Positions 15,494-23,558 of a stretch of 34,450 nucleotides of DNA are shown piece by piece; the stretch's first letter is position 1; the number at the start of each line of letters is the position of its first letter. A program made the position numbers and the translations under genes. Source of the DNA: Pseudomonadota bacterium (lineage in GTDB: Bacteria; Chloroflexota; Ktedonobacteria; Ktedonobacterales; JADMIN01); NCBI GenBank assembly GCA_021324535.1, contig JAJPIU010000036.1, positions 1 to 34,450 on the forward strand, in the 5' to 3' direction. The notes beneath the pieces were generated by a model. The model had not been told where the DNA came from. It did not search any database and saw nothing but the letters and a program-made list of their open reading frames with translations.

Positions 15494-16417
15494 ATGGATA
15501 ACGAGAACACACATGACCCACCGATCCGGCGGACGGAGCTTGCCTGCCCTGGCCATTCGCTGGCTATGATGAACAAGGCTGCCGCAAGCGCGGCCGACCA
15601 GGTGATGTTCGACCTCGAAGACGCCGTGGCGCTCTCGCAAAAAGAGGCCGCCCGTCAGACAGTCATCCAGGCGCTCACGACCATCGAGCGCGCCAGCCTG
15701 CCGCCCAAGCTCTATACCTTTCGTCCGAACGGCCTCTCCACCCGCTACTTTTATCGCGATCTGATTGATGTGGTTGAGGCGGCTGGCGCCCAAATTGATG
15801 GTGTGGTGATCCCAAAGGTCAACGCCGCCGCCGATGTGCTGTTTGTGGATCGCTTGCTCACGCAGATCGAGCAGAATATGGGGCTGCCGCTGGGGCGTAT
15901 CACCATAGAAGCATTGATCGAGTCGGCGGAGGGCGTGCTACACGCCGAGCAGATCGCCAAGGCGACGCCGCGCATGGCCAGCCTGATCTTTGGCCTGATG
16001 GACTTCGCGGGCGACATCGGCGCGAAGGAGTTGGGCGCGGAGCAGTTTTTCTACTACAACTACGCCAAAGGAAAAATGATCGTCGCTGCGCGGGCCGCCC
16101 GCATCGCCGCGATTGACGGCGTGACGCTGGCGGTGCGTGACCTTGCCGCCTGCGAGCGCGACGCCACGATGGCCGCGCGCATGGGCTTTGAGGGTAAGTG
16201 GGCTATTCATCCGGCGCAGATTCCCGTCATCAACGCTGCTTTCACTCCTACCGCCGAGGAGATCGCGCGGGCGCAGCGCATCATCGCTGCCTATGAGCAG
16301 GCCGACACGGCGCAGGGCGTTGGCGCACTGATGATTGACGATCAAATGATTGACGCCGCCACGCTGACCGTCGAGCGGCGACGGCTGGCGATTGCCCGGC
16401 GCGCGGGATTGGTGTAG
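15494..16417 (+). CDS. HpcH/HpaI-type lyase (CitE / malyl-CoA lyase-like)
   Basis: This 307-residue TIM-barrel enzyme belongs to the CitE-like group, which cleaves or forms malyl-CoA, beta-methylmalyl-CoA, citramalyl-CoA or citryl-ACP with Mg2+. Motifs in order: ELACPGHSLAMMNKAAAS, DQVMFDLEDAV (Asp-Leu-Glu-Asp), the RPNG arginine, VVIPKVN, EALIESAEG with the metal-binding Glu, LIFGLMDFAGDIG with the metal Asp, and KWAIHPAQIPVIN near the end. Stand-alone context (no citrate lyase alpha/gamma genes) favours a malyl- or citramalyl-CoA lyase. ATG 15494 follows GGGAG; an upstream extension of the frame to 15392 covers the hairpins and is unlikely coding. It is likely co-transcribed with the macrodomain gene 21 bases downstream. 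Confidence 0.9.
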   Translation: MDNENTHDPPIRRTELACPGHSLAMMNKAAASAADQVMFDLEDAVALSQKEAARQTVIQALTTIERASLPPKLYTFRPNGLSTRYFYRDLIDVVEAAGAQIDGVVIPKVNAAADVLFVDRLLTQIEQNMGLPLGRITIEALIESAEGVLHAEQIAKATPRMASLIFGLMDFAGDIGAKELGAEQFFYYNYAKGKMIVAARAARIAAIDGVTLAVRDLAACERDATMAARMGFEGKWAIHPAQIPVINAAFTPTAEEIARAQRIIAAYEQADTAQGVGALMIDDQMIDAATLTVERRRLAIARRAGLV

Positions 16418-16438
16418 CGAGACGAGGAGCAGAGAGCC

Positions 16439-16978
16439 ATGACAACACCACAGACCAGCGATACGAATGTAGACGCGCGGATCGAGGTGATTCAAGGCGA
16501 CATCACCGAGCAGGATGTTGACGCCATCGTGAACGCCGCCAATTCGTCGCTGCTGGGCGGAGGCGGCGTTGATGGCGCGATCCATCGGGCGGCGGGGCGG
16601 CAATTGCTGGAGGAGTGTCGCACGCTGGGTGGCTGCCCAACCGGCGAGGCGAAGATCACGAGGGGCTATCACCTGCCCGCGCGCCATGTGATCCACACGG
16701 TTGGCCCTGTCTGGCGGGGCGGCGAACACGGCGAGGCGGAACTGCTGGCCAACTGCTATCGCAACAGCCTTGCGCTGGCCGCGCAGCATGGGCTGCGTAC
16801 TGTCGCCTTCCCGGCGATCAGCACGGGCATCTATGGCTATCCATTGGATGAGGCGACCGCCATTGCCGTCAGGGAAACGCGCGCCTTCCTGGCGACACAC
16901 CCCGACATCGAGCATGTCACCTTTATCTGCTTCGGGCCACACGCTTACCAGACGTACTTGCGTGCGCTGGGGAGATAA
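16439..16978 (+). CDS. Macrodomain ADP-ribose hydrolase (YmdB/MacroD-like)
   Basis: A 179-residue single macrodomain, which binds ADP-ribose and typically removes acetyl groups from O-acetyl-ADP-ribose or ADP-ribose from acidic residues. The catalytic loop [19 protein letters not shown] is canonical for MacroD-type enzymes (Asn-Ala-Ala-Asn, Gly-Gly-Gly-Val-Asp). [20 protein letters not shown] and the second loop [16 protein letters not shown] are also complete. GAGGAG precedes the ATG and the gap to the lyase stop is 21 bases, so they likely form an operon. The link with a CoA-ester lyase is not obvious; a role in clearing sirtuin-derived O-acetyl-ADP-ribose is possible but unsupported here. 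Confidence 0.94.
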   Translation: MTTPQTSDTNVDARIEVIQGDITEQDVDAIVNAANSSLLGGGGVDGAIHRAAGRQLLEECRTLGGCPTGEAKITRGYHLPARHVIHTVGPVWRGGEHGEAELLANCYRNSLALAAQHGLRTVAFPAISTGIYGYPLDEATAIAVRETRAFLATHPDIEHVTFICFGPHAYQTYLRALGR

Positions 16979-17022
16979 CCAAACGGGGCACGCGCCGGTT
17001 CACCTGCACACCTGCCAATGGA

Positions 17023-19164
17023 TCAGGAAAAGCGGAAGCTGGTGAGCATCGGCTCGAAGGTGGCCGAGTCGTCCTGCGTGAACTCGCTGGCGTCGCCGGT
17101 CAGCGTGATCACATATTCGCGTCCCAGGTGATTGGTTGCAAGGATCGCCATGTGCAACTGCGTATGCGTTTTGGTCAGCGTGACGCTGTACTCCTGGCGC
17201 AGCCATGTCTGGCCGCCGATCTGCTGCGTGCGGGTGGCGCTGGAGATGGGCGTGAACTGTGCGCCAACCTGCTCGGCGTTCGTCACCTCGCCTTGAATGG
17301 CCTGGGCGTTGGTGAGATTCGCGAAGACGGTTCCTGTCTCAATCGTGATCCTCGCCACCGAGCCGGGAGCCGTATAGACATCCAGCAGGTCAGTCTGGCC
17401 GGAAGGAGTCGTATTCGTCAGGGAAGAAAGCTCCCATGTCGTTGGATAATCCATGTTGTAGCGCAGGCTTTGGCTGGTGTTTAGCTTGTCGTTAGGCAGC
17501 ACAGTGGGCGTCGGCCCTGGCGTGTAGGTGGCGAACGATGGGACTGTGGGCGTGCTGACTGTTGACGAGCTGCCCAATAAGTGCTTGATCTTCGCTTTGA
17601 TGCTGTACGGCGCAAAGTGATACCCCGCCCCGGCGATGCCAAGCACAACCAGCGCCACCAACAAGATTACCGCAATCATACGTGTGCGGTTGGGTTTTGC
17701 AGCAGGTGGCGCCTCACCTTGCGACGGGCGCCCGGGACGCTGGCCCACCTGTCCCCCAGATCCATACATCCCCGGATTGACCACCCCAGGCGTTGACCAG
17801 GGATCATCTTCCTGCATGCCTTGCATGCTGCGCCTGGATGGCAAACCCTGCCCGCCTGGCGAACCAGACGAACCGCCGCCCGATACGTAGCCCTGTCCGC
17901 TTGGCATCCGTCCACCGGAGGGGCCACCGCGCGACGGGCCGGGCAGGCTACGGTCGCGTGGATCGCGTGGGTCACGCCGACCGGCGCCAGGGTCGTAGCC
18001 CTCGTAGTCGGCGCGCGACCGTGACCTTCCGGCGCCTGGATTCCCAGAGGCGCCCATACCGCCGGGCATACTGGACGGGCCGGGGCTGCTCCGGCCACTT
18101 CGTGGGTCGCGTTGATCGCGCAGGGGTGTGCTCGTGCGCAATGGGCGGGGCGCGCGTGGATCATCGAGCGGGTCGGGCAGGCCGCGATCACGCGCATCGC
18201 GCGCATCACGAGGAGCGCCGCGACTACCCTGATAGCTGTCGCGTCCGCTGCCGCCGCTTCGCCCACTCTCGCGGGCGGCGATTCGCGCAGGCTGATCCTG
18301 CTCATAGTCACTATAGGCGTCGGCGCCCTCATGGCGATTCTCCGGGCTGGATGCCCGCCCGCGCGCCGGAGGAGTCGCGCGACTACCGGAGGGATCGCGT
18401 GAGTCGCGTGAGTCGCGGCGGTCGCGATCTCCTGAGCGGCTGGGCTGATAGGCCGGGGCAGCCAGGGAGTCGTCGGTATAGGCAGGTTCTTCGCGGGAAT
18501 CATCGGCAGCGGATGATATCGGGGGTTTTGGTGTACGGTTGCGGTCTCGTCCGCTCCCACCACCGCGCTCACTTCGTGCGCCGCGTTCGTCGTACTCGTC
18601 GCCGCTGGAGCGCGCGCGGCGCCCTCCATCCTCGCGCCCCTGGCGCTCTACACGCTCCGAGCGATTCGCCCGATCATCAGGCTCGTCCGATTGTTCATAC
18701 GCCCCGTAGGGCGCCGAGTCATCGCGATCATCGCGGTTGGATCGCCCCGATCTGTCGCGGCGGCTGCTACGGCTGCCACGGTCATCATAGTCGTCTCGGC
18801 TTTCGCGCGCGTCACGCGAAGGGCGCTGCTCATAGGCGTCGCTCTCATCGTACTGCACACGCATGGTATAGTCGTCGTAGTCATCGCGTCCGCGCCGCTC
18901 TCGAGGTGGGTAGTCATCCCGGCTGCGGCGGGCGCTGCGGTCGTACTCCTCGTCGCGATCACCGCGATCACTACGGTCTCGGCCACGGTCGCGAGTGGCG
19001 CGCTCATCGGGGTCGCGCCGCCGCGCGTCGCGTGGATCGGGGCGACGCACAGGGATGGGCAACGACTGATCCCAGTCGCCATAGGCGACATTTTGATCGG
19101 CGTGGCAGTTTGGGCATATCTGAGCGCCGGGTCTGAGCTGCGCGTCACAGTTCCAACATCGCAT
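17023..19164 (-). CDS. Zinc-ribbon, Arg/Asp-rich disordered, single-pass membrane protein
   Basis: This 713-residue protein starts at ATG 19164 (AAAGGCGAG upstream). Residues 1-22 are a double-CxxC zinc ribbon (Cys3, 6, 17, 20). Residues 25 to about 490 are strongly disordered: first Arg/Asp/Ser dipeptides (RD, RS, DR, DY), then Gly/Pro/Ser-rich. A membrane helix (about 495-515, MIAVILLVALVVLGIAGAG) follows a basic PNRTR stop-transfer signal, so the N-terminus is cytoplasmic. An outer domain of about 170 residues follows a Thr/Pro linker; its YNMDYPTTWEL start resembles PsbP/DUF1795-like folds. No enzyme motif is seen. The long charged region resembles phase-separating or RNA-binding RD/RS regions, but that is only analogy. 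The architecture is shared by the gene at 24258. Confidence 0.85.
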   Translation of the reverse strand: MRCWNCDAQLRPGAQICPNCHADQNVAYGDWDQSLPIPVRRPDPRDARRRDPDERATRDRGRDRSDRGDRDEEYDRSARRSRDDYPPRERRGRDDYDDYTMRVQYDESDAYEQRPSRDARESRDDYDDRGSRSSRRDRSGRSNRDDRDDSAPYGAYEQSDEPDDRANRSERVERQGREDGGRRARSSGDEYDERGARSERGGGSGRDRNRTPKPPISSAADDSREEPAYTDDSLAAPAYQPSRSGDRDRRDSRDSRDPSGSRATPPARGRASSPENRHEGADAYSDYEQDQPARIAARESGRSGGSGRDSYQGSRGAPRDARDARDRGLPDPLDDPRAPRPLRTSTPLRDQRDPRSGRSSPGPSSMPGGMGASGNPGAGRSRSRADYEGYDPGAGRRDPRDPRDRSLPGPSRGGPSGGRMPSGQGYVSGGGSSGSPGGQGLPSRRSMQGMQEDDPWSTPGVVNPGMYGSGGQVGQRPGRPSQGEAPPAAKPNRTRMIAVILLVALVVLGIAGAGYHFAPYSIKAKIKHLLGSSSTVSTPTVPSFATYTPGPTPTVLPNDKLNTSQSLRYNMDYPTTWELSSLTNTTPSGQTDLLDVYTAPGSVARITIETGTVFANLTNAQAIQGEVTNAEQVGAQFTPISSATRTQQIGGQTWLRQEYSVTLTKTHTQLHMAILATNHLGREYVITLTGDASEFTQDDSATFEPMLTSFRFS

Positions 19165-19273
19165 ATATTCTCGCCTTTCGTTGCGCCCCTGCGCCATCAC
19201 TCACTCCTGGCTGCATCCTGCGGCGCCCGTTGGACTGATAGCGCATACCTGAGTAGAGCGCGACGGCCCCTTC

Positions 19274-19307
19274 CTCAACATTCTCAAGCACTCTCAAAAT
19301 ACTCTCA
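19274..19307. repeat. Four phased CTCA(A) repeats
   Basis: CTCAA occurs at 19274, 19283 and 19293 and CTCA at 19304, with steps of 9, 10 and 11 bases. About one helical turn apart, they lie about 110 bases upstream of the zinc-ribbon gene start, inside its predicted leader. They may be a regulator binding array. Confidence 0.45.
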
Positions 19308-19406
19308 TGGAATGGTATAACCACTGTATTCAACGGATCATTTCCCCTCACCTCGCATCTCTTAGGACTTGCTGGATCAGGCTGGCAATATGCGTTCCGT
19401 CAGTGT

Positions 19407-19415
19407 ATCATACCA
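19407..19415 (-). promoter_or_regulatory. Extended -10 for the zinc-ribbon gene
   Basis: Minus-strand TGGTATGAT matches the extended -10 form TG-N-TATNNT. A transcript would start near 19400 and have a long leader of about 235 bases. Confidence 0.35.
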
Positions 19416-19500
19416 CTCTTTGGCGCCACGAGACACAATATCCCCCTTCCGTGACGAAGAAGGGGGAGAGCAAGCAACCGGATGTCCTATTGTGGTATGA
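19408..19500 (-). terminator. Nested inverted repeat downstream of the YihY-type gene
   Basis: Central stem CCCCCTTC (19442-19449) with GAAGGGGG (19459-19466), loop 9. Outside it CACAATA (19434-19440) pairs with TATTGTG (19488-19494), and TCATACCAC (19408-19416) with GTGGTATGA (19492-19500). All arms are perfect, but the two outer arms share GTG, so they are alternatives. It starts 12 bases after the yihY-type stop and may end that transcript or be a small mobile or structured element. It lacks a T-tract. Confidence 0.5.
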
Positions 19501-19512
19501 CCGGAAGGGCGC

Positions 19513-20772
19513 TTACGCGGCTCGTGTTCGTTTGCGCCACTGTAACGCCAGCACGCCCAACGCCGTGAGGCCGCCCAGGATGGTCGCCGTCAGCGAGAGA
19601 CCCTCGCGATGCTCTGGGGTGGCTGTGAGCGCCGTCTGGCGGGTGGCTGGTCGCCGTGTGGAGCTCCTGCGCGTCCCATGTCGGTTTTTCCCTGCCGGGC
19701 GGGCGCCGTTATTCGCCTGTGTGGGCTGCCCAATGGCGGGCGGGTGGACTTTCTTATGCGCCGGTTTGTGTATCTGACCCTTCCCCACATGCTTTTGCGC
19801 TTGGCGTTCCTGCTGAAGCCTTGCCTGATCGCGCAGGTAGGTCATAAAGTCGCCACCAGCGTCACGTATCCCGGTTGCCCAGGCGTTGATCTCAGCGCCC
19901 AGCAGGAAGATGACTGACAGGTAGTAGAAGAACGCCAGCAACAGCAGAAGGAAACCGGCCAACGAGCCATAGCTTCCCGGCTTCAGCACGAACGATTCAT
20001 AGAGCGGGAAGAGCAGTTCGTAGATCACCAGCAGACCCGCCGCCACCGCAGCGCCTTTCCACACTTCCCGCCAGAGCATATGCCGGTTGGTCACGACATA
20101 ATAGACAATGGCGAAGAACGCAAACGCGACGCCAAAAGCGATGAGCAGGCCGAGCAGTTGGAAGAACAGCACGCTGACGATGCCCAGAGAATGCGTTGGA
20201 GCATGGCTGATAATCGCGGTGGGCACGCTCGATGCCAGAAACACAATTGGCCCGGCGACCACAAAGGCAAGCGTCATGAGGATCGCGACGATATTCTGCT
20301 GGAGGAACTCCCGCTGCTGAATGCGGTAGATCACCGACAGGCAGAACTCCATCACGACGAAGAGGCGCGAGCCTGCGAAGATCGCCGAGAGAATGCCGAT
20401 AATCAGGATAACCCCTGCACTACTGCTGAGCTTGGAAGTGGCGGCGTGAATCACGGTGGGGCCGATGCCGCTGGGCAGCGCATTGGCGACTCCGTTTTCA
20501 AGGGCATGCAACCCCGCAGGCGAGAGCGACCCGATCACCAGACCAGCCACTGCCAGCAGCACCAGCAACAGAGGAATAATGGAGACCAGGAAGCTATAGG
20601 CCAGGTTTCCGGCCAGGTTGAAGACAGCATCGGCGCTGACCTTCGCCATAAACGCCTGGAATGGACGCGCATCGCGCTTGGCAGTGTTTTCGAGTTTGGC
20701 GACCTCGCTGCCTTTCTTTTGTGGCTCCCACGCTTGTGTACCCTGCGCCCGGCGATCCTGTGTGATTGCCAT
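19513..20772 (-). CDS. YihY/BrkB-type membrane protein with long C-terminal tail
   Basis: This 419-residue inner-membrane protein carries the YihY/virulence-factor BrkB domain (formerly annotated RNase BN), function not established. About six helices lie between 50 and 310; diagnostic stretches are FNLAGNLAYSFLVSIIPLLL near the start, LFVVMEFCLSVIYRI in the middle, and LKPGSYGSLAGFLLLLLAFFYYLSVIFLLGAEI (read in parts) near the end, including the conserved Gly-Ala-Glu. A basic linker (about 325-385: repeated KH, RR, TR) then an extra helix LTATILGGLTALGVLALQW and KRTRAA follow, which typical family members lack. ATG 20772 follows GGAAGGAG. The gene diverges from the S9 peptidase. Confidence 0.9.
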   Translation of the reverse strand: MAITQDRRAQGTQAWEPQKKGSEVAKLENTAKRDARPFQAFMAKVSADAVFNLAGNLAYSFLVSIIPLLLVLLAVAGLVIGSLSPAGLHALENGVANALPSGIGPTVIHAATSKLSSSAGVILIIGILSAIFAGSRLFVVMEFCLSVIYRIQQREFLQQNIVAILMTLAFVVAGPIVFLASSVPTAIISHAPTHSLGIVSVLFFQLLGLLIAFGVAFAFFAIVYYVVTNRHMLWREVWKGAAVAAGLLVIYELLFPLYESFVLKPGSYGSLAGFLLLLLAFFYYLSVIFLLGAEINAWATGIRDAGGDFMTYLRDQARLQQERQAQKHVGKGQIHKPAHKKVHPPAIGQPTQANNGARPAGKNRHGTRRSSTRRPATRQTALTATPEHREGLSLTATILGGLTALGVLALQWRKRTRAA

Positions 20773-20876
20773 CGTTCGCGCTCCTTCCAGCTACGCCTGC
20801 TGTGTCTGCTATGTGTGTGTTTCTGTCTGGGCGCGCCTGAGACCTCAAGACCCCACTCGCTGAGCGTCTGCCTATA

Positions 20877-20906
20877 TTGCGCGCAGCTTCTTCGTGCGCG
20901 TATACT
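20877..20906 (+). promoter_or_regulatory. Promoter of the S9 peptidase
   Basis: TTGCGC (20877-20882), an 18-base spacer and TATACT (20901-20906). The predicted leader before ATG 21007 is about 95 bases. Confidence 0.55.
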
Positions 20907-21006
20907 GCAAGCGCGGCGCCAGGAAATACATCTGGCGAAGCGGGTCATCGGAAATGGCAAATGCGCATCCTCCTGTTTGGTTCCATATGAAAGGGATAGA
21001 AGCTCC

Positions 21007-23067
21007 ATGAGCAAGCGACATCGGGCTGACGAGGCACACGAGACGTTGAAGGCAGGCGCAGAGCACTCGGCGCATGTTGAGGGGACGCCACGCCTTCCGG
21101 TGACGGCTGAGGCGCTGCTCGATATGCGCGCGCCAATGGATGCGCAGATCAGCCCGGATGGCGCGCGTGTCGCTTTCACGCTGTTTCAGCGGCCGCCCGA
21201 CCAGCAAAAGGCGCAAGCCAGCGTGTGGATTGTGGAGACGAGCGGCCAGGGAATCAATCAGGCGCGACCCATTAGCCCCGCTGGCGCCGAAAGCTATGCC
21301 GCGCGCTGGTCGCCGGATGGGCGCTGGCTCGCCTTTATCTCCATGCGTAACACCGATGGCGCCGATGAGGCGAAGCGCGAGAAGCGCGATGTGAGCCATA
21401 AGCCGCAGGTGTTCATCATGCCCGCGCCTGGCAAAGCTGAGGGCAAGCCCTGGCGTGTGAGCGCGTTGCCCAACGGCGTCGGCGATATTTCGTGGTCGCC
21501 CGATAGCAGACGCCTCGCCTTTACCTCGCTCGAAGGGCCGGAGCCATCGCGCGATCCCATCGTCGTCGCGCCATCGCGCCATCGCCGACTGTGGACGGTT
21601 TACCTCGATACGGAGGGGCATGCCTTGGGCCAGCCGCAGCCGGTCACACCGGATAACCTGACAGTCTGGGAATACGCCTGGGCGCCGGATGGCAAGACGT
21701 TCGCCGTGTACTATTCGGTGGGGCCGGATGAGACCGATTGGTATCGCGGGCTGGTGGGAAGCGCCTCTGCCGATGGCGGCGCCGTGCGCGAACTGGCGCA
21801 GCCCCAGGGGCAGGCTGGCGCGCTCACGTGGTCGCTGGATGGCGCGCGTGTGGCGTATGTGTCGGGCGAGTGGAGCGATCGTGGGCTTGTGGGTGGTGAT
21901 GTGTTTGTGGTAGACGCCTCAGGCGGCAAGCCGCACAACCTGACGCCCGGCATTGGTTTCAGCCCAAGCTGGCTCCGCTGGACTTCTGACGGCGCTTATC
22001 TGCTCTACGCCGGATGGGATGGCCTCGGCAACCAGGTTGGCGTGCTTCGTGAGGCCGACGGCGCGTTGACCCCCCTCTCAGAGGACTTCCTAATTGGTGA
22101 GCGCGCCTGGCCGCGTTTATCGCTTTCGGCTGATGGCCGCTTGTGCGCCGTGACGCATTCTTCAGCGACGCAGCCGACCGAGATCACCCTGGGAACGTTC
22201 ACCCTCAATGAGTCTGGTCTCCCAACCGGCCTGGCATGGCGTCGGCTGACACGCCTTAATCCCATTCAAGAGGAGACGCTAGCGGTTGTCCCCAGCCAGG
22301 CGATGCGCTATGAGGGGGCGGATGGCTGGCCGATTGATGCGCTCTATACGCCGCCGCTACGCATGAAGGGCGGGAAGACGCCAGACGAGCCGCCACCGCT
22401 GCTGGTGTTGGTTCACGGAGGCCCCACCTCGGCCTTCCGCGATGAGTGGGGCGGTTTTGTCACACAGGTATACGCAGCGGCGGGCTACGCCACGTTGCGG
22501 GTCAACGTGCGCGGAAGTATGGGGCGCGGCGTCGCCTTTGCCAACGCGGTGCTCGGCGATATGGGTGGCAAGGACTTCGAAGACCTGATGCGCGGAGTGG
22601 AGCAGGTTATCGCGCGGGGGCTGGCGGATCCCAAACGCATGGGTATCTTTGGCTGGAGCTACGGCGGGTTTATGACGGCCTGGGCGATCAGCCAGACGAC
22701 CCGCTTCAAGGCGGCGGTGATGGGAGCTGGCATCGCCGATTTCCATAGCTTCCATGCGCAGACGAACATTCGTGATTGGGATATGCGCTTTCTGGCGGCG
22801 AACCCCGTCGAGCAGCCGGATGTCTATCGCGCGCGTTCGGCTATCACCTACGCTCATCGTCTGGTCACGCCGACGCTGATCATCCACGGCGAGCAGGATG
22901 CCTGCGTGCCGGTCAATCAGGCGTATGCGCTCTATTATGCGCTACGGGAGCGAGCCGTTCCAACAGAACTGGTGGTCTACCCGCGCGAGGGGCATGGCTT
23001 CGCCGAGCATGACCATCAGCTCGATTGGATACGGCGTATGATGGCATGGTTCAAGCAGTACGTGTAG
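21007..23067 (+). CDS. S9 family prolyl oligopeptidase-type peptidase
   Basis: A 686-residue serine peptidase of the acylaminoacyl-peptidase/S9C kind. The N-terminal half (about 45-400) is a beta-propeller with repeated SPDGARVAF, SPDGRWLAF, SPDSRRLAF and APDGKTFAV blades, which gate access to the active site. The C-terminal half is an alpha/beta hydrolase: VHGGPTSAF oxyanion segment, nucleophile Ser551 in GWSYGG, Asp631 in HGEQDACVP and His663 in REGHGF. No signal peptide is visible, so it is cytoplasmic. I take ATG 21007 behind AAAGGG; the open frame upstream to 20080 is the shadow of the divergent membrane gene. It likely cleaves short peptides or acylated N-termini. Confidence 0.94.
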   Translation: MSKRHRADEAHETLKAGAEHSAHVEGTPRLPVTAEALLDMRAPMDAQISPDGARVAFTLFQRPPDQQKAQASVWIVETSGQGINQARPISPAGAESYAARWSPDGRWLAFISMRNTDGADEAKREKRDVSHKPQVFIMPAPGKAEGKPWRVSALPNGVGDISWSPDSRRLAFTSLEGPEPSRDPIVVAPSRHRRLWTVYLDTEGHALGQPQPVTPDNLTVWEYAWAPDGKTFAVYYSVGPDETDWYRGLVGSASADGGAVRELAQPQGQAGALTWSLDGARVAYVSGEWSDRGLVGGDVFVVDASGGKPHNLTPGIGFSPSWLRWTSDGAYLLYAGWDGLGNQVGVLREADGALTPLSEDFLIGERAWPRLSLSADGRLCAVTHSSATQPTEITLGTFTLNESGLPTGLAWRRLTRLNPIQEETLAVVPSQAMRYEGADGWPIDALYTPPLRMKGGKTPDEPPPLLVLVHGGPTSAFRDEWGGFVTQVYAAAGYATLRVNVRGSMGRGVAFANAVLGDMGGKDFEDLMRGVEQVIARGLADPKRMGIFGWSYGGFMTAWAISQTTRFKAAVMGAGIADFHSFHAQTNIRDWDMRFLAANPVEQPDVYRARSAITYAHRLVTPTLIIHGEQDACVPVNQAYALYYALRERAVPTELVVYPREGHGFAEHDHQLDWIRRMMAWFKQYV

Positions 23068-23255
23068 TCACAACGTGGGGAGCGGAGAGCGCGAATCTCA
23101 CCCATCCCCCAGTAGTCCTAAGTCGGGAACCAAACACTGGCAATCGAGGGCGTGATCAGGTACAATAGCGCCCAAGATATATCCTAAACAAGACTACCGC
23201 TCTCTCTTCAGAGTCTGGCTGTAGTGGCCGGGCAACAAGAATGGAGTAATCGGCG

Positions 23256-23558
23256 ATGCGTCTGAACATTCCTGGCTTCCAACAACAGTCACGTCAAGCT
23301 GCTGATGGCGCCGCACGCTCCCTCCAGAGGGAGCGCAACGCCGAAACCTCTGGCGCGCTGGCCACCTGCGCCGCACGAAGTTGCCGGAATATCGCCCTGC
23401 AAACGTGCAGCCGGTGCGGGCGCCATGTGTGTAACCAGCATGCGTACCCCATCGAGGCCGATCTACCAAGCCGCTGGTATCTGCCGCAGCGGCCTGAGTG
23501 GTTGTGCGGCGCCTGCCAGCAGATTGCTACCCCGCGAATGGTGTCTGATCGATATTAA
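23256..23558 (+). CDS. Small Cys/His-rich protein, probable two-zinc finger
   Basis: A 100-residue protein with potential ligands Cys38, Cys43, Cys51, Cys54, Cys59, His62, Cys84 and Cys87. The order C-x4-C, C-x2-C-x4-C-x2-H, C-x2-C suggests two interleaved zinc sites, somewhat like B-box or AN1 fingers (CSRCGRHVCNQH is the core). The first 35 residues are polar and likely flexible. GGAG is nine bases before ATG 23256, and a weak TACAAT at 23161 may be the -10. Its last 32 bases overlap, on the opposite strand, the end of the lipoprotein gene. I do not recognise a named family. Confidence 0.7.
   Translation: MRLNIPGFQQQSRQAADGAARSLQRERNAETSGALATCAARSCRNIALQTCSRCGRHVCNQHAYPIEADLPSRWYLPQRPEWLCGACQQIATPRMVSDRY

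Larger units (their letters stand above)
19165..19512. other. 348-base gene-free stretch with repeats and a large inverted repeat
   Basis: No coding signal was seen. It contains phased CTCAA repeats (19274-19307), an extended -10 (19407-19415) reading toward the zinc-ribbon gene, and a nested inverted repeat (19408-19500) just downstream of the yihY-type gene. Confidence 0.6.

Noticed and set aside
18000-19100. Low-complexity DNA considered as a repeat element or non-coding region
   Set aside because: The reading frame is open over 2.1 kb with good start signals and ordered domains at both ends.
17793-19136. 447-codon plus-strand frame rich in Arg, His and Gly
   Set aside because: Mirror of the Arg/Asp-rich gene; the minus-strand frame has the start site, zinc ribbon, helix and outer domain.
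20080-21006. N-terminal 309-codon extension of the S9 peptidase frame
   Set aside because: It lies opposite the YihY-type gene and lacks any domain; a promoter and ribosome site support ATG 21007.
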